Assembly: GCA_002150815.3 (NCBI GenBank)
Contig: NDFF03000091.1
Coordinates: forward strand, 1-64,000
Source: Grammothele lineata
Lineage: Eukaryota > Basidiomycota > Agaricomycetes > Polyporales > Polyporaceae
Length of the DNA stretch: 64,000 nucleotides
Direction: 5' to 3'
Shown here: positions 46,517 through 61,432 of the stretch, piece after piece
Position numbering within the stretch: position 1 is the first letter of the stretch
How the letters are laid out: every line of letters begins with the position of its first letter
Notes under the pieces: generated by a model
Told to the model about the DNA's origin: nothing
Database searches by the model: none
What the model saw: the letters and a program-made list of their open reading frames with translations, nothing else
Position numbers and translations under genes: made by a program

Positions 46517-48226
46517 ATGTCCGTCGCGCCTAACTCTGGTCGATCACCAGACCTCGACCCCGAGGATGTGCTCGCAGGGTTCGATACCTCAGAACATCGA
46601 TTGTCTATCGATCATTCTGCCGCTACCCAGCACTACATCGACGTCGCGTGAGCACCTCCCCCTATTCAGCTGCTTCTGCCCTGACCTGCTTCCAGTCCTT
46701 CTTCACTACGTAAGGCTCACGAGAGCGTCAGCGACCCCAAGTACGACGGCATCCGCACCTCTCGCAGAGACATTTACCAGGATAGCTATCAAAGTGACGA
46801 CGAAGACGCCGACGCGGTAGAACAGGACGAGGAGCTCGCAGCCGACACTCCGGACGATGGAGAGATCAGCGAAAGCGCCACCGAGGACGACGAAGAATTG
46901 CAGAATCTGGCTGATGATGTGAACTCCCAAGAACACGAGTCCTCCGGCGATGATGCCGACAGCCAAGTGGCGCACGTACGTTCTTCCGCCCGACAGCAGC
47001 ACGGTGATGCCATACCACACGCGCCTGCCATCAATCCTGAACTCCCAGACGGACCGGCGGGCGCATCGCAGGCCGAGGGCGATATCGCCTCGACCCTTCG
47101 TATTACACACGAGGCGGACAAGAAAAAGGGTCGTGCTGTATCGCGCCAGATTGTAAGCTCGTCTCCCCTCACACGCGCCGCGGCGTTCTCATTTCCTGCC
47201 GTGATTATCACCATCCAGACCCTATGGGACGCGCTCTTAGACACACGCATACAGTTACAAAAGGCCATCACGGCCGCCAACAGCCTTCCTTTGGCAAGTT
47301 CCCCCCTCCTCTTGTTCCTCTGCGGTGATTTCAGTCCTTATGCGTTTCTGCTCGCAGCCCGATGAGCTAAGGGAATATATCTCTCACCCATCCGCGCATG
47401 AGGCTCTTAACGGCATACTTGATGTGGCTGGCGATCTCACAGAAGAGTTGTTCTCTCTACAGGAGGTGCGCATTCGAGAATCGCGTGCTTGTTCTTCGAC
47501 ATTAGCGACGCAGCATTGTCTCACATGTGTTGGTTCGCATAGGATCTGCTCCGGTCAAATGAAACCATAGAACCTCCTCCACGAAAACGGCGGAGGGTCG
47601 AAGTCGCATCGGATCCTACGGGCGAGTACGGGCCCGTCTTGGAGTCGTTGTCAGCTTCGGCCTCGGCCCTGGAGAGATGCTATCACTCTTGGCTGGTAGA
47701 CACGTTGTCGAAGTGGTCGGCAAAGGTGCAGGCGGTGGCGCCGAATGTGCTCCTTCCCGATAACCGGGGGTCGTTTATGCGCGACAGCAAGCGCGGACAG
47801 GTGGGCGTCGTATCCCTGGTCGACGAGGTCCTGCGCGCGGACGAGACGAAGCTTCTCGAGCGGACGCGGCGACGAAAGAGCAAGCAGGCGCGTATCGGAC
47901 AAGCGCGCCTGGCTGGAGAGGAGGGCGAGGACAGATTAGATCCGGAGGTGTTTGACGACAGCGAGTATTATCAGCAGCTGCTCCGGGACGTGATTGCCGG
48001 CCGGGGAGATGGGGCCGGGGGCAGAGAGGCAGAATGGCAGATTGAGCAACGGGAGCGGAAGGCGCGGCGGAAGAAGACGGTGGACACGAAGGCGAGCAAG
48101 GGACGGAAGCTGCGATACGAGGTCCATGCGAAACTGCAGAACTTCATGGTTCCTGTTCCCGTCGCGGGCGGGGATTGGCACGAGGAGCAGATTGACGGGC
48201 TGTTTTCGTCACTGCTCCAGCAATAG
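46517..48226 (+). CDS. BFR2: Bfr2/AATF (Traube) nucleolar ribosome factor
   Basis: Five exons: 46,517-46,647; 46,696-47,152; 47,219-47,293; 47,358-47,465; 47,543-48,226. They give 484 residues. The features are an acidic N-terminus after RKAHESVSDPKYDGIRTSRR; the core KKKGRAVSRQI with TLWDALLDTRIQLQKAITAAN (AATF/Che1 domain); PPRKRRRVE; and the TRAUB domain at the end (DDSEYYQQLLRDVI; KGRKLRYEVHAKLQNFMVP; LFSSLLQQ). Bfr2 acts in the early 90S/SSU processome for 18S rRNA. Intron 3 (47,294-47,357) starts GCAAGT, a GC-AG intron. No GT donor nearby keeps the frame. Confidence 0.93.
47294..47357 (+). other. GC-AG intron of BFR2
   Basis: Exon ...CTTCCTTTG is followed by GCAAGT and ends CTCGCAG before CCCGATGAG. 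The frame is kept (phase 0) only with this GC donor. Confidence 0.8.
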
Positions 48227-48784
48227 GCAGCGTCCCGTGGCCGAGCTTGTAGTCTGTACGACGGATGAATAGCACGCGACAGATGCCGCGCATGGCGTGA
48301 GCGAAGGGGAGTTGCGTGTACATGTAGAAGGATTGCAAGGCGCGAGCGCGGATAGTGGCGCCGCGCGCGATAGATGGGCGCGTGGGGTGAACAACCGCCA
48401 CGAGTCGAGTGCGGGCGAGTCGGATGGCGGGGTAGCGTCGATGGGAGGGAGTGGGCGACGAGGGGTGACAGCACGAGTGACCCCGTCAGTGACCGCGTCC
48501 GTGACCCCGTCGGGGACGGCGACGGGGGCGACGTGGGTGACAGCGTGAGTACCGGAGGACGAGTCGGGACGGGGACGAGGCCGCTGCTCTGCGCTGCGCT
48601 GCGCGAGCTCCCTTGAGCCCGGCTCGAGCCCAGCGCTGCTTCCCTCGAGCCCTGCTTAAGCCTCTGCCGCCCGATTAGCGCGCCGACTGCTACGCCCCGA
48701 CCGCATCCTACTAGCCGAGGCCCATCCCGCTCGCCACCCCCGTCCTGCCCTTTCCGCCAGCCTGTCCGGCTCGTCCAGGACAAC
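48227..48784. other. Promoter of regulator B
   Basis: 558 GC-rich bases. A short tandem-like run of GTGACC(C/G)CGTC units occurs near 48,477-48,512. No gene recognised. Confidence 0.5.
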
Positions 48785-51700
48785 ATGTCCTCTTCCAGCC
48801 AACTGGTCTCCAAGGCCAAGCGACGCAACGCAACCCTCTCCTGCGCCGAGTGTAGGCGGTAAGCCCGCCCCCCTCGTTTGGAGCTCCGCGCGATATTCAT
48901 CCCCCCCGTCCCTCCTCCGTCCCTCCAGCCTAAAGCTCAGGTACGTCTCTAGAATCTATCTGCCCCTTGGCCCCCGCGCGCGCTCACGCTCGTCATCAAG
49001 ATGTTCCCGTGTCTTTCCCTGCGCCTCCTGCGTAAAGAAAGGCTGTGCCGCCATTTGCCCCGATGGTCTGTTGCCCATTTCTGCCCCCTCTCCCGCGTCC
49101 TTCCCCAGGCTAAACCGTCTTTCGTCGCCGCCACTAGGCTCCCTCACCACCGGCAAGGGCAATCGGTATGTCATAAACACAGTCAGCTCCGCCCTTTGCG
49201 GCCTCCTCTCCCAAGTTGATCCCCGGTCCTCGCTAACGGCCGTTCCTCCCGCGTTAGTTTCGTTCTCGCCAACACCGAAGTTCTCCATGACAAGATCACC
49301 ATTCTCGCCAATCGAGTGCGCGCACTCGAAGACGCCCTCCAAGACGCGCACGGGAGCCTCTCCAACGAGCCCCACCCCCTTCTCAGCGACGATCTTCGTG
49401 CACTCAAGCGGCCGCTCGAGCGAGAGTCCCAGGAGGAGCAAGAGCGGGAGCAAGAACAAGATGTCGTCGAATCCATAAACGTGGGCTCACTGTATGCGTC
49501 CCCGATCCGTCAGATCTCCCTCATTCCCCGCTTAACCTTATTCCCCTCTCCCAGATCGATCACCGAGTCCGGGCACACAAAGTTCTATGGTGGAATGGCC
49601 AGTGCTTGGGTGCGTTCCCACCGGCGGGTTTTTTTCGATACCGTCGCGCTGACCATGCTGTGTTTCCCGTAGTATCTCCTGCAGGTATGCAGCCGCCGCC
49701 ACAATGTAGTTACTATTCAGTCGCTTAGCCACTCGTTGTATAGAATGAGGCCGGAAGCGAAGATGACGAAGACGGTCCCCAGATGCGGCTACCTACTGAA
49801 ATCCCATGGCTCAGCCATTCCTTCCCCTTCTATGCCGCCGTCAGCGAGACTGCGGCCGAAATCCGCAGCGCCGTGTTAGCGGCCCTACCGGACCACACGC
49901 GGGCTCGTGAACTTGTTGAGATCTACTACAAGCATGCCGCGTGGATGTACGTCACGCCCCGGATATCCATCTCTCGCACTCGACTCCCGCGCTGGTTTCG
50001 CCCGCCGCGGCGTCGCTAATGGCATGTCCGTCCCACAGGTACCACCCGATTCGCGAAGCCGAATTCGAGCAGACCGTCTTCTCTCGCGTCTACGACCAGC
50101 GAATGGAGGCCGACACGACGCCAATTGCCTCGCACCGAACAGCCGTGCTGTGCTTCGTCCTCGCCCTCGGCGCTCTCTTCAACCTCTCGCAGCCTGCCCT
50201 GTCTGACGAGGCGGCACGCTACTTCCAGCTCGGCAGGGCTGCTCTGAGCATCGACTCCATCCTTGAGCACCAGTCGATTCCGGCAATACAGTCTTTGGTG
50301 CGCCTCTCTTCATTTATATCGAGAATTAGCCGCACAGGGGCCCCGTTCCCCAGACCCTTGCCGCGCCTTCGCACCGATGTCCACGGATCCTTGCTCATCT
50401 CACGTGAGCAGATCCTTATGTGCCAATACATGTTCTTTTCCTTCGTCGACGGTCCCCGCTGGGCCCTAATGGGTGTCGCGGTCAAATTGGCCCAAAGTGT
50501 GAGTGTCCTCTCGCCATCAATGCGATTATTTCTCAAGCAGTCGTGTTGACTCATTTTGTCCGCCAGCTTGGTCTCCGTGAGCTTATCTACCTTGCCGCCC
50601 TCATGAGGTCGACTTTTGACCGATAATTCGCCCCCAGATCGCGATAGCGGCAAGTGGAACCTAGACCCGCAGGAGGCACTCAGGCGGCGCTCGCTGTTTT
50701 ACGAGCTCTACACGTACGACTCCTGGCAGGTCTGACCTCCTTTTCCCCCTCGAACGAGTCCCTCCTCACACCCTCCCCACCGGCCGGTTTAGAGCTTAAC
50801 ATATGGCCGCCCCCCATCCTTTGCCAACTCATTCATCGACTGTCAGCTGCCGTATGACGCCACAAAGAACAGCGAGGGCGATACGGAAATGTCCTGTGAG
50901 CCCCCTCCCTTCGTTCGTCGGCGGCACCACACCCAACACTGATATCTCCGTTACCGTGTTATACGACCGCTCAGTCGACGCGTGGAAACATCGGTTCTCC
51001 TTCAAATGCCTCAGTGTAGTCCATGAGCAAGTCTTTGGTGCCAAGGTCCCTCGTTACCACGCCGTGAATGAGCTCGACAAGAAAGTGCGCGATTTCTACA
51101 TTCCTCCGTCCTTGCGTGTACCCGGCTTCGGCGGCTCGTCGCTTGAAAGTCCCAACACCCAACCCCCCGTCCAACTGACGATGCAGCGGTGTACCGCATT
51201 CTGCATCAAGGAAATATGTATGTTGCTTCTGCCGCCTCGTCCGCCAGCATGCGGCCTCACCTGTAGCGCTTACTCATCGTTTGGGCGGTGTGTCTTGATT
51301 TCCAGCGCTATTCTATATGCATCGCGGTTTCTTCGCCAAGGCATTGGAAGACCATCCGGGGGACCCCCTCGGGAGCAAATACGCACCCTCCGTGTTGGCC
51401 GCATATAACAGCGCGTGTTCGTTCGTGGGGCTCGTCCGAAGCCTCCACGCTCAACACCCAGCGCTGACGGAGCGCATGTGGTTCTTCTTCACGCACGTCT
51501 TTTCATGCGCGGTACGTACACGAAACATGATGCTCGCTTTATGTTTGATCATTGACCCTGTTACAGATCGTTCTGGGTTCAATAGCGACCAAGTGTCCAT
51601 CGATGGCGCTCGCTCCATCTGCGCTCTCCAATCTCGACGCCGCGCTCAATTTGTTCAATCAGGTGTCGTCTAACCCCGGCGCGGCCAAAGTTCTTGTAAG

Positions 51701-52443
51701 TGTCCCAGGCGCGCTGTCCGCTGCTAGTTCCTGATGAGCGATCACATCAGCCCGTTCTACAAAAACTTAAGGCTCGGGCCATGGCCGCCAAGCAAGCCCA
51801 TAACGGCGTGTCCCAGATGAGTCCACAAGACGGCTCATCGCCTGACGCTATGGTCAAGGACGAGGACGAAGAGCTCGCAGCGCTCGGGGGCAAGACTCGT
51901 CTCATTTCAAGAAAATCACCAGTGTACTCGTCGCCGTCTCCCCAAGGATCGTCGCAACAGTCGTCTGTGAGCCCTGTGGAGCCCGCCGCTACACTTTATA
52001 TGCCACCCGATACACCACCGTCCGCTCTCGAAACCACTTCGCCTGTCATTCCTCAAGAAGCTCCGTGGACCAACGGGTATATACACCCCACGGACGTATA
52101 CGGGTACCAGTATACCCCTCAGGAAATGACCGGGTGGGAGCAGCACCCGCAACACACGCAACCGCATCCGCACGCCCATTCCCAGCCTCTGCCCGAACCA
52201 CAGCCAGAACTCGCTCACCACCAGCATGTGCACGAGCAACTGCAGGGTCTTGCGGTCAACATGGGGCATTTGCAGCAGTACGATGGATATGATAACGTCG
52301 GACAGCCCTCACAAATGCTCGGACATCACCATCAGCCTCAGCAGCAATACGTTGTCCACTCCCCTGTGCAACAGCAGCCCATGCACCCTACAGACCCGAC
52401 TACCTCGTGGAATTATCTATTCGCGCAGTTCAATCAGGTCTAG
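48785..52443 (+). CDS. Zn2Cys6 fungal-specific transcription factor B, paralogue of A
   Basis: An intron-rich gene from MSSSSQLVSKAKRRN to the TAG at 52,441-52,443, roughly 800 residues. The zinc cluster is CAECRRLKLRCSRVFPCASC, then GSLTTGKGNR as in A, a coiled coil (LHDKITILANRVRALEDAL), and the fungal_trans region (GPRWALMGVAVKLAQS; LGLHRDSGKWNLDPQEALR; LFYMHRGFFAKALEDHP). The C-terminus is Gln/His/Pro-rich (HPHAHSQPLPEPQPE) and should be a flexible activation region. It carries a 12-nt exon at 49,673-49,684 and a 10-nt exon at 50,567-50,576, at the same places as in regulator A. It is a likely DNA-binding regulator with unknown targets. Confidence 0.9.
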
Positions 52444-53363
52444 GATGATCGAGAGATTAGGTCGTAAAGTAATCACTCATGCGTTCACGTATCTGTTTCC
52501 TGAATTGGTTTTCCTGTCGTGCAGCTGTCCGTTCTGGTTTGTATTTACTAGGCTACCCCGTGCTCTTGGGTTCTTGAATGTATTATGGTGTAGGATGAAG
52601 TCGACAGTATGAGGTCAGGAAGCGAGTAAGGGGCTATATGCGAACACATCACTCGCCTTGCAGAATGTGCCATACTGTTACCATACGCGACGGTTAGCGT
52701 CCGATGACTAGATTGTTGGTGCCCGTACGCGCCATGTTGAACGCCAGCGTACATCCCGCACCGTGGCGCGCGGTGGTGCAGAATCTCGCGATTGGAAGTT
52801 GGTGTGGCAACTTGGTCATCACAAACAGGCCGAGTTAGGGTTTGCTTGCATTCGAATGTCATCCACAAGTCGCGTCTGACGTCTCTGACCAGCCGCGGAG
52901 ATGAATCTGACATTATTGACTACAAACTGTGTGACAGTAGACTCGCGCGTCTGTGAAGTGCCATGGTTAGCAGAGGAGTGTATAACCCACTGTTCAAAGG
53001 CCTATGGCATCGATGATATCAGTGTCCAGCTGTATTCCCTACCAACTGCAAATGCCGACGCCGGACTCCAGCAGGGGTACCCCCGCCTTGCGGCGCGCGA
53101 TTCAAAGTGATAACCATCTTCATTCGCAACGTCGCAACGCAACTCAAAGAATCCCACAAGTACAGCTGCTACCATGCCACCTCTGTTCCGAAACTTCGTA
53201 CAAAGAGCGAACGACTGCCACAACCTCGACTGCTGACGAGAAAGCGTCGTGGAGACATGACAAGTAGACAGAGAAGCGCGTCGACGGGGAGAATGCGAAA
53301 GTGGGGAGGGGAGGAGAATGCTACAACACCTATCAAAACAACAGCGCGACGACTTCGTCTCTC
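52444..53363. other. Convergent 3' ends of regulator B and PAB1
   Basis: 920 bases tail to tail. Small ORFs near 52,901-53,267 have no motif. No gene or RNA supported. Confidence 0.5.
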
Positions 53364-55684
<2,321 letters not shown>

Positions 55685-56677
55685 TGTGATTTTAGAGAGT
55701 ATATGGGGTCGTTACTGCTTTGTGGACTTTTCTGCGACTGGAGAGGAGGGTTAGGCACCGGACGCGTAAAATTGCAATGATAGCGTACACAGGAGGCGAC
55801 AGAGCAACTGCTTTTTTGTTTTTTTGAATTTGGGATTTTTTGATTGTATTTTGACCTGTAACAGAGGTGGATAGTGAGCTCAGGACAGCGAGACGTGGGG
55901 GAGAGAGACGGACCTTGGATGATGGTTGGGAGAAACAGGCCAGGGGACGAGAGGGAGATGTATATCCTCCTACTTGAAACTCCGACCTAGCGCCAGGCGC
56001 CTGTGCCACACGCACAAAGCTCGTGTCTGAACCGCTATTCAGATCCACATCAATACGGCCACTGTTATGATACACCGTTTGTCGTGTTTGCCCTCTTTTG
56101 TTCTTGCGGCCTCAGGCCTCAGGTCTATTGTACGCCCCTCTGTGGCATGTCCTTGGCGTACCTGTCTTGTGCGTGGCACAGTGCGCCCTGACCACAGCGG
56201 CGCACTGTCCTCGCCAGAGGAAGACATCATGTGACCGAGACCACTCAACGCTCCACGCATCTTATTCTCCGTCACCCGCATGTCGACAGTCAGGTTCGGA
56301 CAGCGCGGGTCGTGCATCGTCATCGGGGGGACACTAGATAGATGCAGGCATGAAGGAAAGGACGCCTCAGGAAAGATCACTCGAATATTGATTGCTGTAT
56401 GCACGCGCCTGTGGTCAGCGCTACGACCACGTCCAGCGGACAGACATCCTCAGCCTGCGTGACGCTGGACTAGTATTGGACTCCTCCTGCGGGATCGGTC
56501 TTCTGCACCGAGTGCCTGCTATCATCTCGTCTAGACCAAGACCATCTACTGCCTCCTCGAGGGTGTCCCGGTCTCTGTCTCTCGCGCGCTGCTCTCTGAG
56601 CTGCCCTTACATTCGCTCGTTTACGCTTGAGCGGTGGTCTTCCGGGCAGCCGCCCCCCGCCCTCCGCCAACGAACAC
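55685..56677. other. Divergent promoter of PAB1 and the zinc transporter
   Basis: About 1 kb. T-rich stretch near 55,810-55,860. The 56,392-57,045 ORF is not supported upstream of the true ATG. Confidence 0.5.
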
Positions 56678-59600
56678 ATGGACGCCGTCGACTCCCGGAC
56701 GCGGGGCAAGATATCTCTTCACCCCTCTGCCTCCCTCAACTCTTCGTGAGCATTTACCCCGTGTCAACCCCTCTGTCACTCACTCTCGTCTCCAGTGCGC
56801 TCCTGTCTCGGCGGCTCCTGGCCGATGTCTTGCTCGTTCTCGCACTCAACGCCACAAAACATTACCTGCTCGCAGATGTCGGCGTCTTCTGGGTGTTGGT
56901 CCGCGTTCTGGCTTGCGGGGGCTTAGTTTCCATGGCATGGCTCGCGACGTCGAGCCATTTGCAATCCAAACGGGTCACAGAGGTGTGTGCACTATCCGCC
57001 CTCGCAACTACTCCCCGTTCTCACAAGCATACAAGTGGTCCGTAGTCGGGATGTCGTCCTTGCTTGTCTTCCTCCGGCATGCAGGTCTATTCACTGCTCT
57101 ATATCGTCTGCCTCCAACCCGGTGGGTATCGTACCTCTTCCATTTGCCCTTCCTCTTACGTCTCGCGTAGTGCCATTATATTCGTCCATTTTTCGCCTAT
57201 ATGGTTCAAAACGCTATACTCCTTCACATCGGTAAGTAGACTTCTGACACTCTGAGTCTCATTAACACATAATCCAGGCCAAACGGATGACGTTCGTCCT
57301 GGCGTCCCTGGCTCTTTCGTTCCTTTGGGACGCTCGCTTCTCCCCGTCTAACTTCGCGGCCTATCTGCCGGGTTACGGCGCCATTCTTGTGGAGGCTTTA
57401 GCATCCACAGCTTTGGAGCATACCGAAGGAGTCCTAGCTCCCTCTTTAGGGCAATCCGTGTCTGCTGCCGTCGGTGTTTTAGGTGCATGCGTGTTCAGTC
57501 TTCCTCTGTACATGCTCCGACACCTATTGGTACGTATACCTTACATTGACAGATTCAAATGCCACTGACATGTGTTGCAGCTTAGCGAGCACAATCATCG
57601 CATGCCGACACTGTCTTCCTTGGCAATCCTTCCTTTTCTGGCTTACACTGTCCTATACCACGTACCCAAGTCGTCAGCCAGTACAACCGTGGCAGTCACG
57701 TCACCCCGATATGTTATGTCTTCATACGGAACAACGTATATGGTGGCTCTTCTATTTGGATTCCTAGCATTCGGACATCCTCCGACGCTTGCCGACTTCC
57801 TAGTCCCTTCCGTCTTACTCTATGGTACGTGGCACCCTCCTTGTTGGCTCACAGGTAACTCACACACGACCTAGGCATGTATCCTGTACACACTGAACAC
57901 ACTTCCAGTGCTGGGATGTACTACGCCACAACGAGCCGGCTCATGCGGGCTTATCTGAAAGACATTCTTTCCAACCCCGAGTCACGCAAAATATTCTACT
58001 TTCTCATGCTTAATATGTGTTATATGCTAGTCCAGATGCTATACGGCATATGGACGAATAGTTTGGGCCTTATATCCGATGGTATGTCCGGTGATAAATC
58101 CTCGTGAGGTGAAACTTACCCTCGTTTGTCTCAGCCATTCACATGGCTTTCGATTGCATGGCAATTGGCGTTGGCCTCATTGCTTCCGTCATGGCCCGTT
58201 GGCCTCCTAATGAACGGTTCACGTATGGGTATGCCCAGATGTGTATGAATGTTCCTTGCACGTACGCTGACGCCGTCCTGTCTAGATACGGTCGTATCGA
58301 GACGCTGTCTGGCTTCGCCAACGGGATATTCCTCATCCTGATCTCTGTCTTCATCGTGTTTGAAGCCATCCAGCGCCTGTAAGTGACTTCCCATTGCATC
58401 GATATATTCCCTCAACGTGATCCGCGCGCTATAGTTTGGAGCCTCCCGAGATGAACACCAGTCAATTATTACTAGTCAGTTCCTTGGGTTTAGGCGTGAA
58501 TCTGTTCGGTATGTTTGCCATGGGTGGACATGCACACGTAAGCTGTCCTCACAGGCTACACTCTAAGCCACTAACATTACTTGAAGGGTGGACACTCGCA
58601 CTCGCATTCGCATGGACATAGCCATGCACCCTCTGTACCACCAACACCCATCTCCGTCGTCCACGACCACGGTCACGAGCATGGCTACGACGACCACAAT
58701 CACGGCCACGACCATATGCATGCTCACGGCCATAATCATAGCCACAGCAAAGGTCACTCTCATTCACCCAACCTTGGTGACGGATGCGAAGAGCATGAGC
58801 GCCCATCGCCTTTAGCCTCTCGTCACGATTCTCATACCCATTCGCACTCACATGATCGCCCACCAACTACCCCAAGCCACTCTCATTCACATTCCCACTC
58901 TCCCAGCTCCGAAGCCACTGCAGATACCCACACCCAATCTTCATCGATACCTACGGGCGACGAGCGTCTGGGTTTGCATTCCCGACACCAGTCTCTTGAG
59001 ATCAAGGTCCCCCCCGCTCCGCCTCAACTGCTGCATCCCGCCCACGCGCGTCTGCAGGCTGGAGAGTCGCTCCCGTCCCCGATTACACCCAACTACAAGT
59101 TCGGACACGACGAGCACTTTGAGACACACCACGGACACCGCGGGGAGCACGCGCCAAATCTACACGACCACTCTCACTCACACGGTCATGCACACGAAGG
59201 TCATTCGGACAACATGCGCGGCGTATTCCTGCACGTCATGGCTGTACGGTTTCAAACCTGTCTCCGCTACGTGCTCACAATGACTGATGCCGACGGATAT
59301 CCAGGACACGCTCGGTTCGGTCGGCGTTATCGTCTCTACTCTTCTCATCCAGATGTATGGCTGGACTGGGTTTGACCCCATTGCCTCGCTGTTCATCGCC
59401 ATCCTCATTGCTGCAAGTGTCATCCCTCTCGTCATCGATACCGGCAAAGTGCTCGCCCTTGATGTCGATAATAAAGAACAGTCAATCCGTAAGGCACTGC
59501 AAGAGGTAGGTCTCTCCTCTTTGTAGCTGTCCTCCTGCACTAACTCCCGAGCATGTCAGCTGGCTCCGGTTGAGGGACTTGCGTCGTACTCGACACCTCG

Positions 59601-59826
59601 CTTTTGGCCTAAAGATTCCTCCACCGTGATCGGCACAATTCACATTCAGCTTGAGCCTTCCGCGTCTTCGCTGGATCCTAGTGGGCCACACTCCTCGATC
59701 CGTGCCTCATCCACTCAAGTGGACCGCGTAGTCGAGCGTGTTGACAAGCTGCTCCGCTCTCACATACACGGCCTCGAGGAACTTACTATTCAGGTGGAGG
59801 ACCGTTCAGCAACATACACCGACTAA
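56678..59826 (+). CDS. MSC2: Zinc transporter of the CDF family, Msc2/ZnT5 type
   Basis: A multi-exon membrane protein from MDAVDSRTRGKISLH to VEDRSATYTD (TAA 59,824-59,826). A large N-terminal part has many hydrophobic helices (LLADVLLVLALNATKHYLLA; FLALLFGFLAFG-like segments), typical of Msc2/ZnT5 and absent in small CDFs. The CDF core starts at ILSNPESRKIFYFLMLNMCY. The zinc-site HxxxD pairs are in TM2 (HMAFD) and TM5 (HVMAD). Between them lies an unusually long His-rich loop of about 190 residues (HSHSHSHGHSHA and others). The C-terminal regulatory domain ends the protein. Msc2 moves zinc into the ER/early secretory path with Zrg17. Exons were followed but not every early junction was fixed. 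Confidence 0.88.
58581..59215 (+). repeat. His-codon-rich loop region of MSC2
   Basis: CAC/CAT codons alternate with TCA/TCT and GGC/GGT over about 630 bases (HSHSHGHS, HDHGHEHGYDD, HSHSHSHS). It is a low-complexity, slippage-prone coding repeat. Confidence 0.85.
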
Positions 59827-60159
59827 ATCCGGGATCGTTGGCCGTATAGAGCACTGAGCGATGTAGGAGGACATGTAATATATTTTACAATGAGACGCGA
59901 CAAGCATTCACTAGTACTCCTTCGGCGAAATTTCTATCTACGAATTCCGGTGCAAGCAGTTATTAAGTACAGATGGTAGAGTGAGATCGTCCTTTTTGCC
60001 CTACGGACGAAGGTTGGCCTCCATTCCGGCCCATGCGGCCTCAGGCCGGAATGAAGACGCAACATCGTACGGAGGACCCAACCCAGTCATAGTCACATAA
60101 TAAAACAGCAAAGTACAAGCCAGTCCGGCCGATGTCCGCAATACCGTTTTATGAACCAT
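59827..60159. other. Convergent 3' ends of MSC2 and CAF40
   Basis: Short tail-to-tail spacer. CATTCCGGCC at 60,021 and GGCCGGAATG at 60,043 form an inverted pair (10-base arms). This might be a terminator-like hairpin, but it is unproven in fungi. Confidence 0.5.
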
Positions 60160-61432
60160 TCATTGCTCGTTCAGGTTGTTCAGCAAGGTCGTGAGACATC
60201 TTTTCGTCACCATATCGCCCTATGTGGCATGCGTTAACGGGGCTAAACTGATATACTAAGCAGAAGCATACCTTGAGCAGGGCGTTGAAGGTGTTGTCGC
60301 GAAGCGGTTCCGGCAAACAAGCTCGGAGCGCCTCCCGGGCCCTGAATAATGTCCTCCAGCATTGAGCGCACGACAACATAGCGGAGAGGAGCGAGCTCGC
60401 ACCTCAAGTTGTCGCTCAGGCGCAGATAGCAGCGGACTACATGCTTGAGGAGGCGCACAGCCTGAGTTTCCACGAGTTGGTTGACCATATTGCTTAGAAC
60501 GGTACCCACGGCGTAGAACCGCTCGTAGGTGTGGCAGATGTAGGTCAAACCTGTCTCGTCCAGAAGAATCTTCTGCACGATGAAGATAGCGACTGTCTTC
60601 GAGAGTTCCGAGCCTGTTTCCATGATACGCAGACAGAGCGGTATGATCTCGGTGGACAAAAGGAAGTGGATAACGGGCGTGTTGTCGTTTTGCTGGAACA
60701 AAATGAGAATAGATGGGGGTGATGAGAATTTCCAAACGAACCTTTACCAAAGCTCCAATGACACCGAGAGATGTAAGGCGCAGATACTCGAAAGGGCGCG
60801 TTTTTGAAGTCGTGTTCAAAAAGGGGTATAGGAAGAGGGGAATATGGGCTGCAGTTATGTTTGATAAATAGGCGTGCTGTTTTGCGTGTAGAGGACGTAC
60901 CGTTGAGGAATAACTGACGCGTCTCGGGATGAGAAGCTACACATTGAAGAAGAGCGAGAGCGTTGCAGACACGATTGGAAGCGTGCGCCGTAAGATTAGG
61001 AGGGGAGAGCGATGGATACACAGAAACGATTTCTTGAAGAAGGGCAGGCATTATACCTAGCATACAGAGTTGGCATGGTCGGAACCGACACGTGCAAGAT
61101 GTGAAGATAGCGCACGAACCGAAAGAGTGCCACAGGACGAGCGCGAGGTCGTCATACTGCTCCCTCTTCTTGCTGAGTTCCAGAAGCGCACTCTCGCGAG
61201 CCGGCGGATCGAGAAGGTCAATCACGAGGTTGTAGATCTTGCCCTCGTCGTTGACTCCGCCCGGAGCGTTTGAGATGCTGGCAGGAAGGAAGACGCTTTG
61301 GTGGGGAGTGGTGTGGGACAGGGGAGGGAGGTTGGATGGAGAGTCGGGGTAAGCCTGAACACCGCGCTGGTACGGGTTGTACTGCAGATTGTGCATGTAG
61401 GACACGGGCTTGGGAGAAATTAACCCCGCCAT
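60160..61432 (-). CDS. CAF40: Caf40/Rcd1 (CNOT9) subunit of CCR4-NOT
   Basis: The minus-strand gene runs from [15 protein letters not shown] to LNNLNEQ and TGA at 60,162-60,160, in several exons. The armadillo-like Rcd1 domain is complete: [130 protein letters not shown] and [18 protein letters not shown]. The join LSDNLR/AREAL crosses an intron starting GTGCGAG. Caf40 links RNA-binding proteins to the CCR4-NOT deadenylase. The N-terminal tail is Pro/Ser-rich and variable in the family. Confidence 0.94.
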
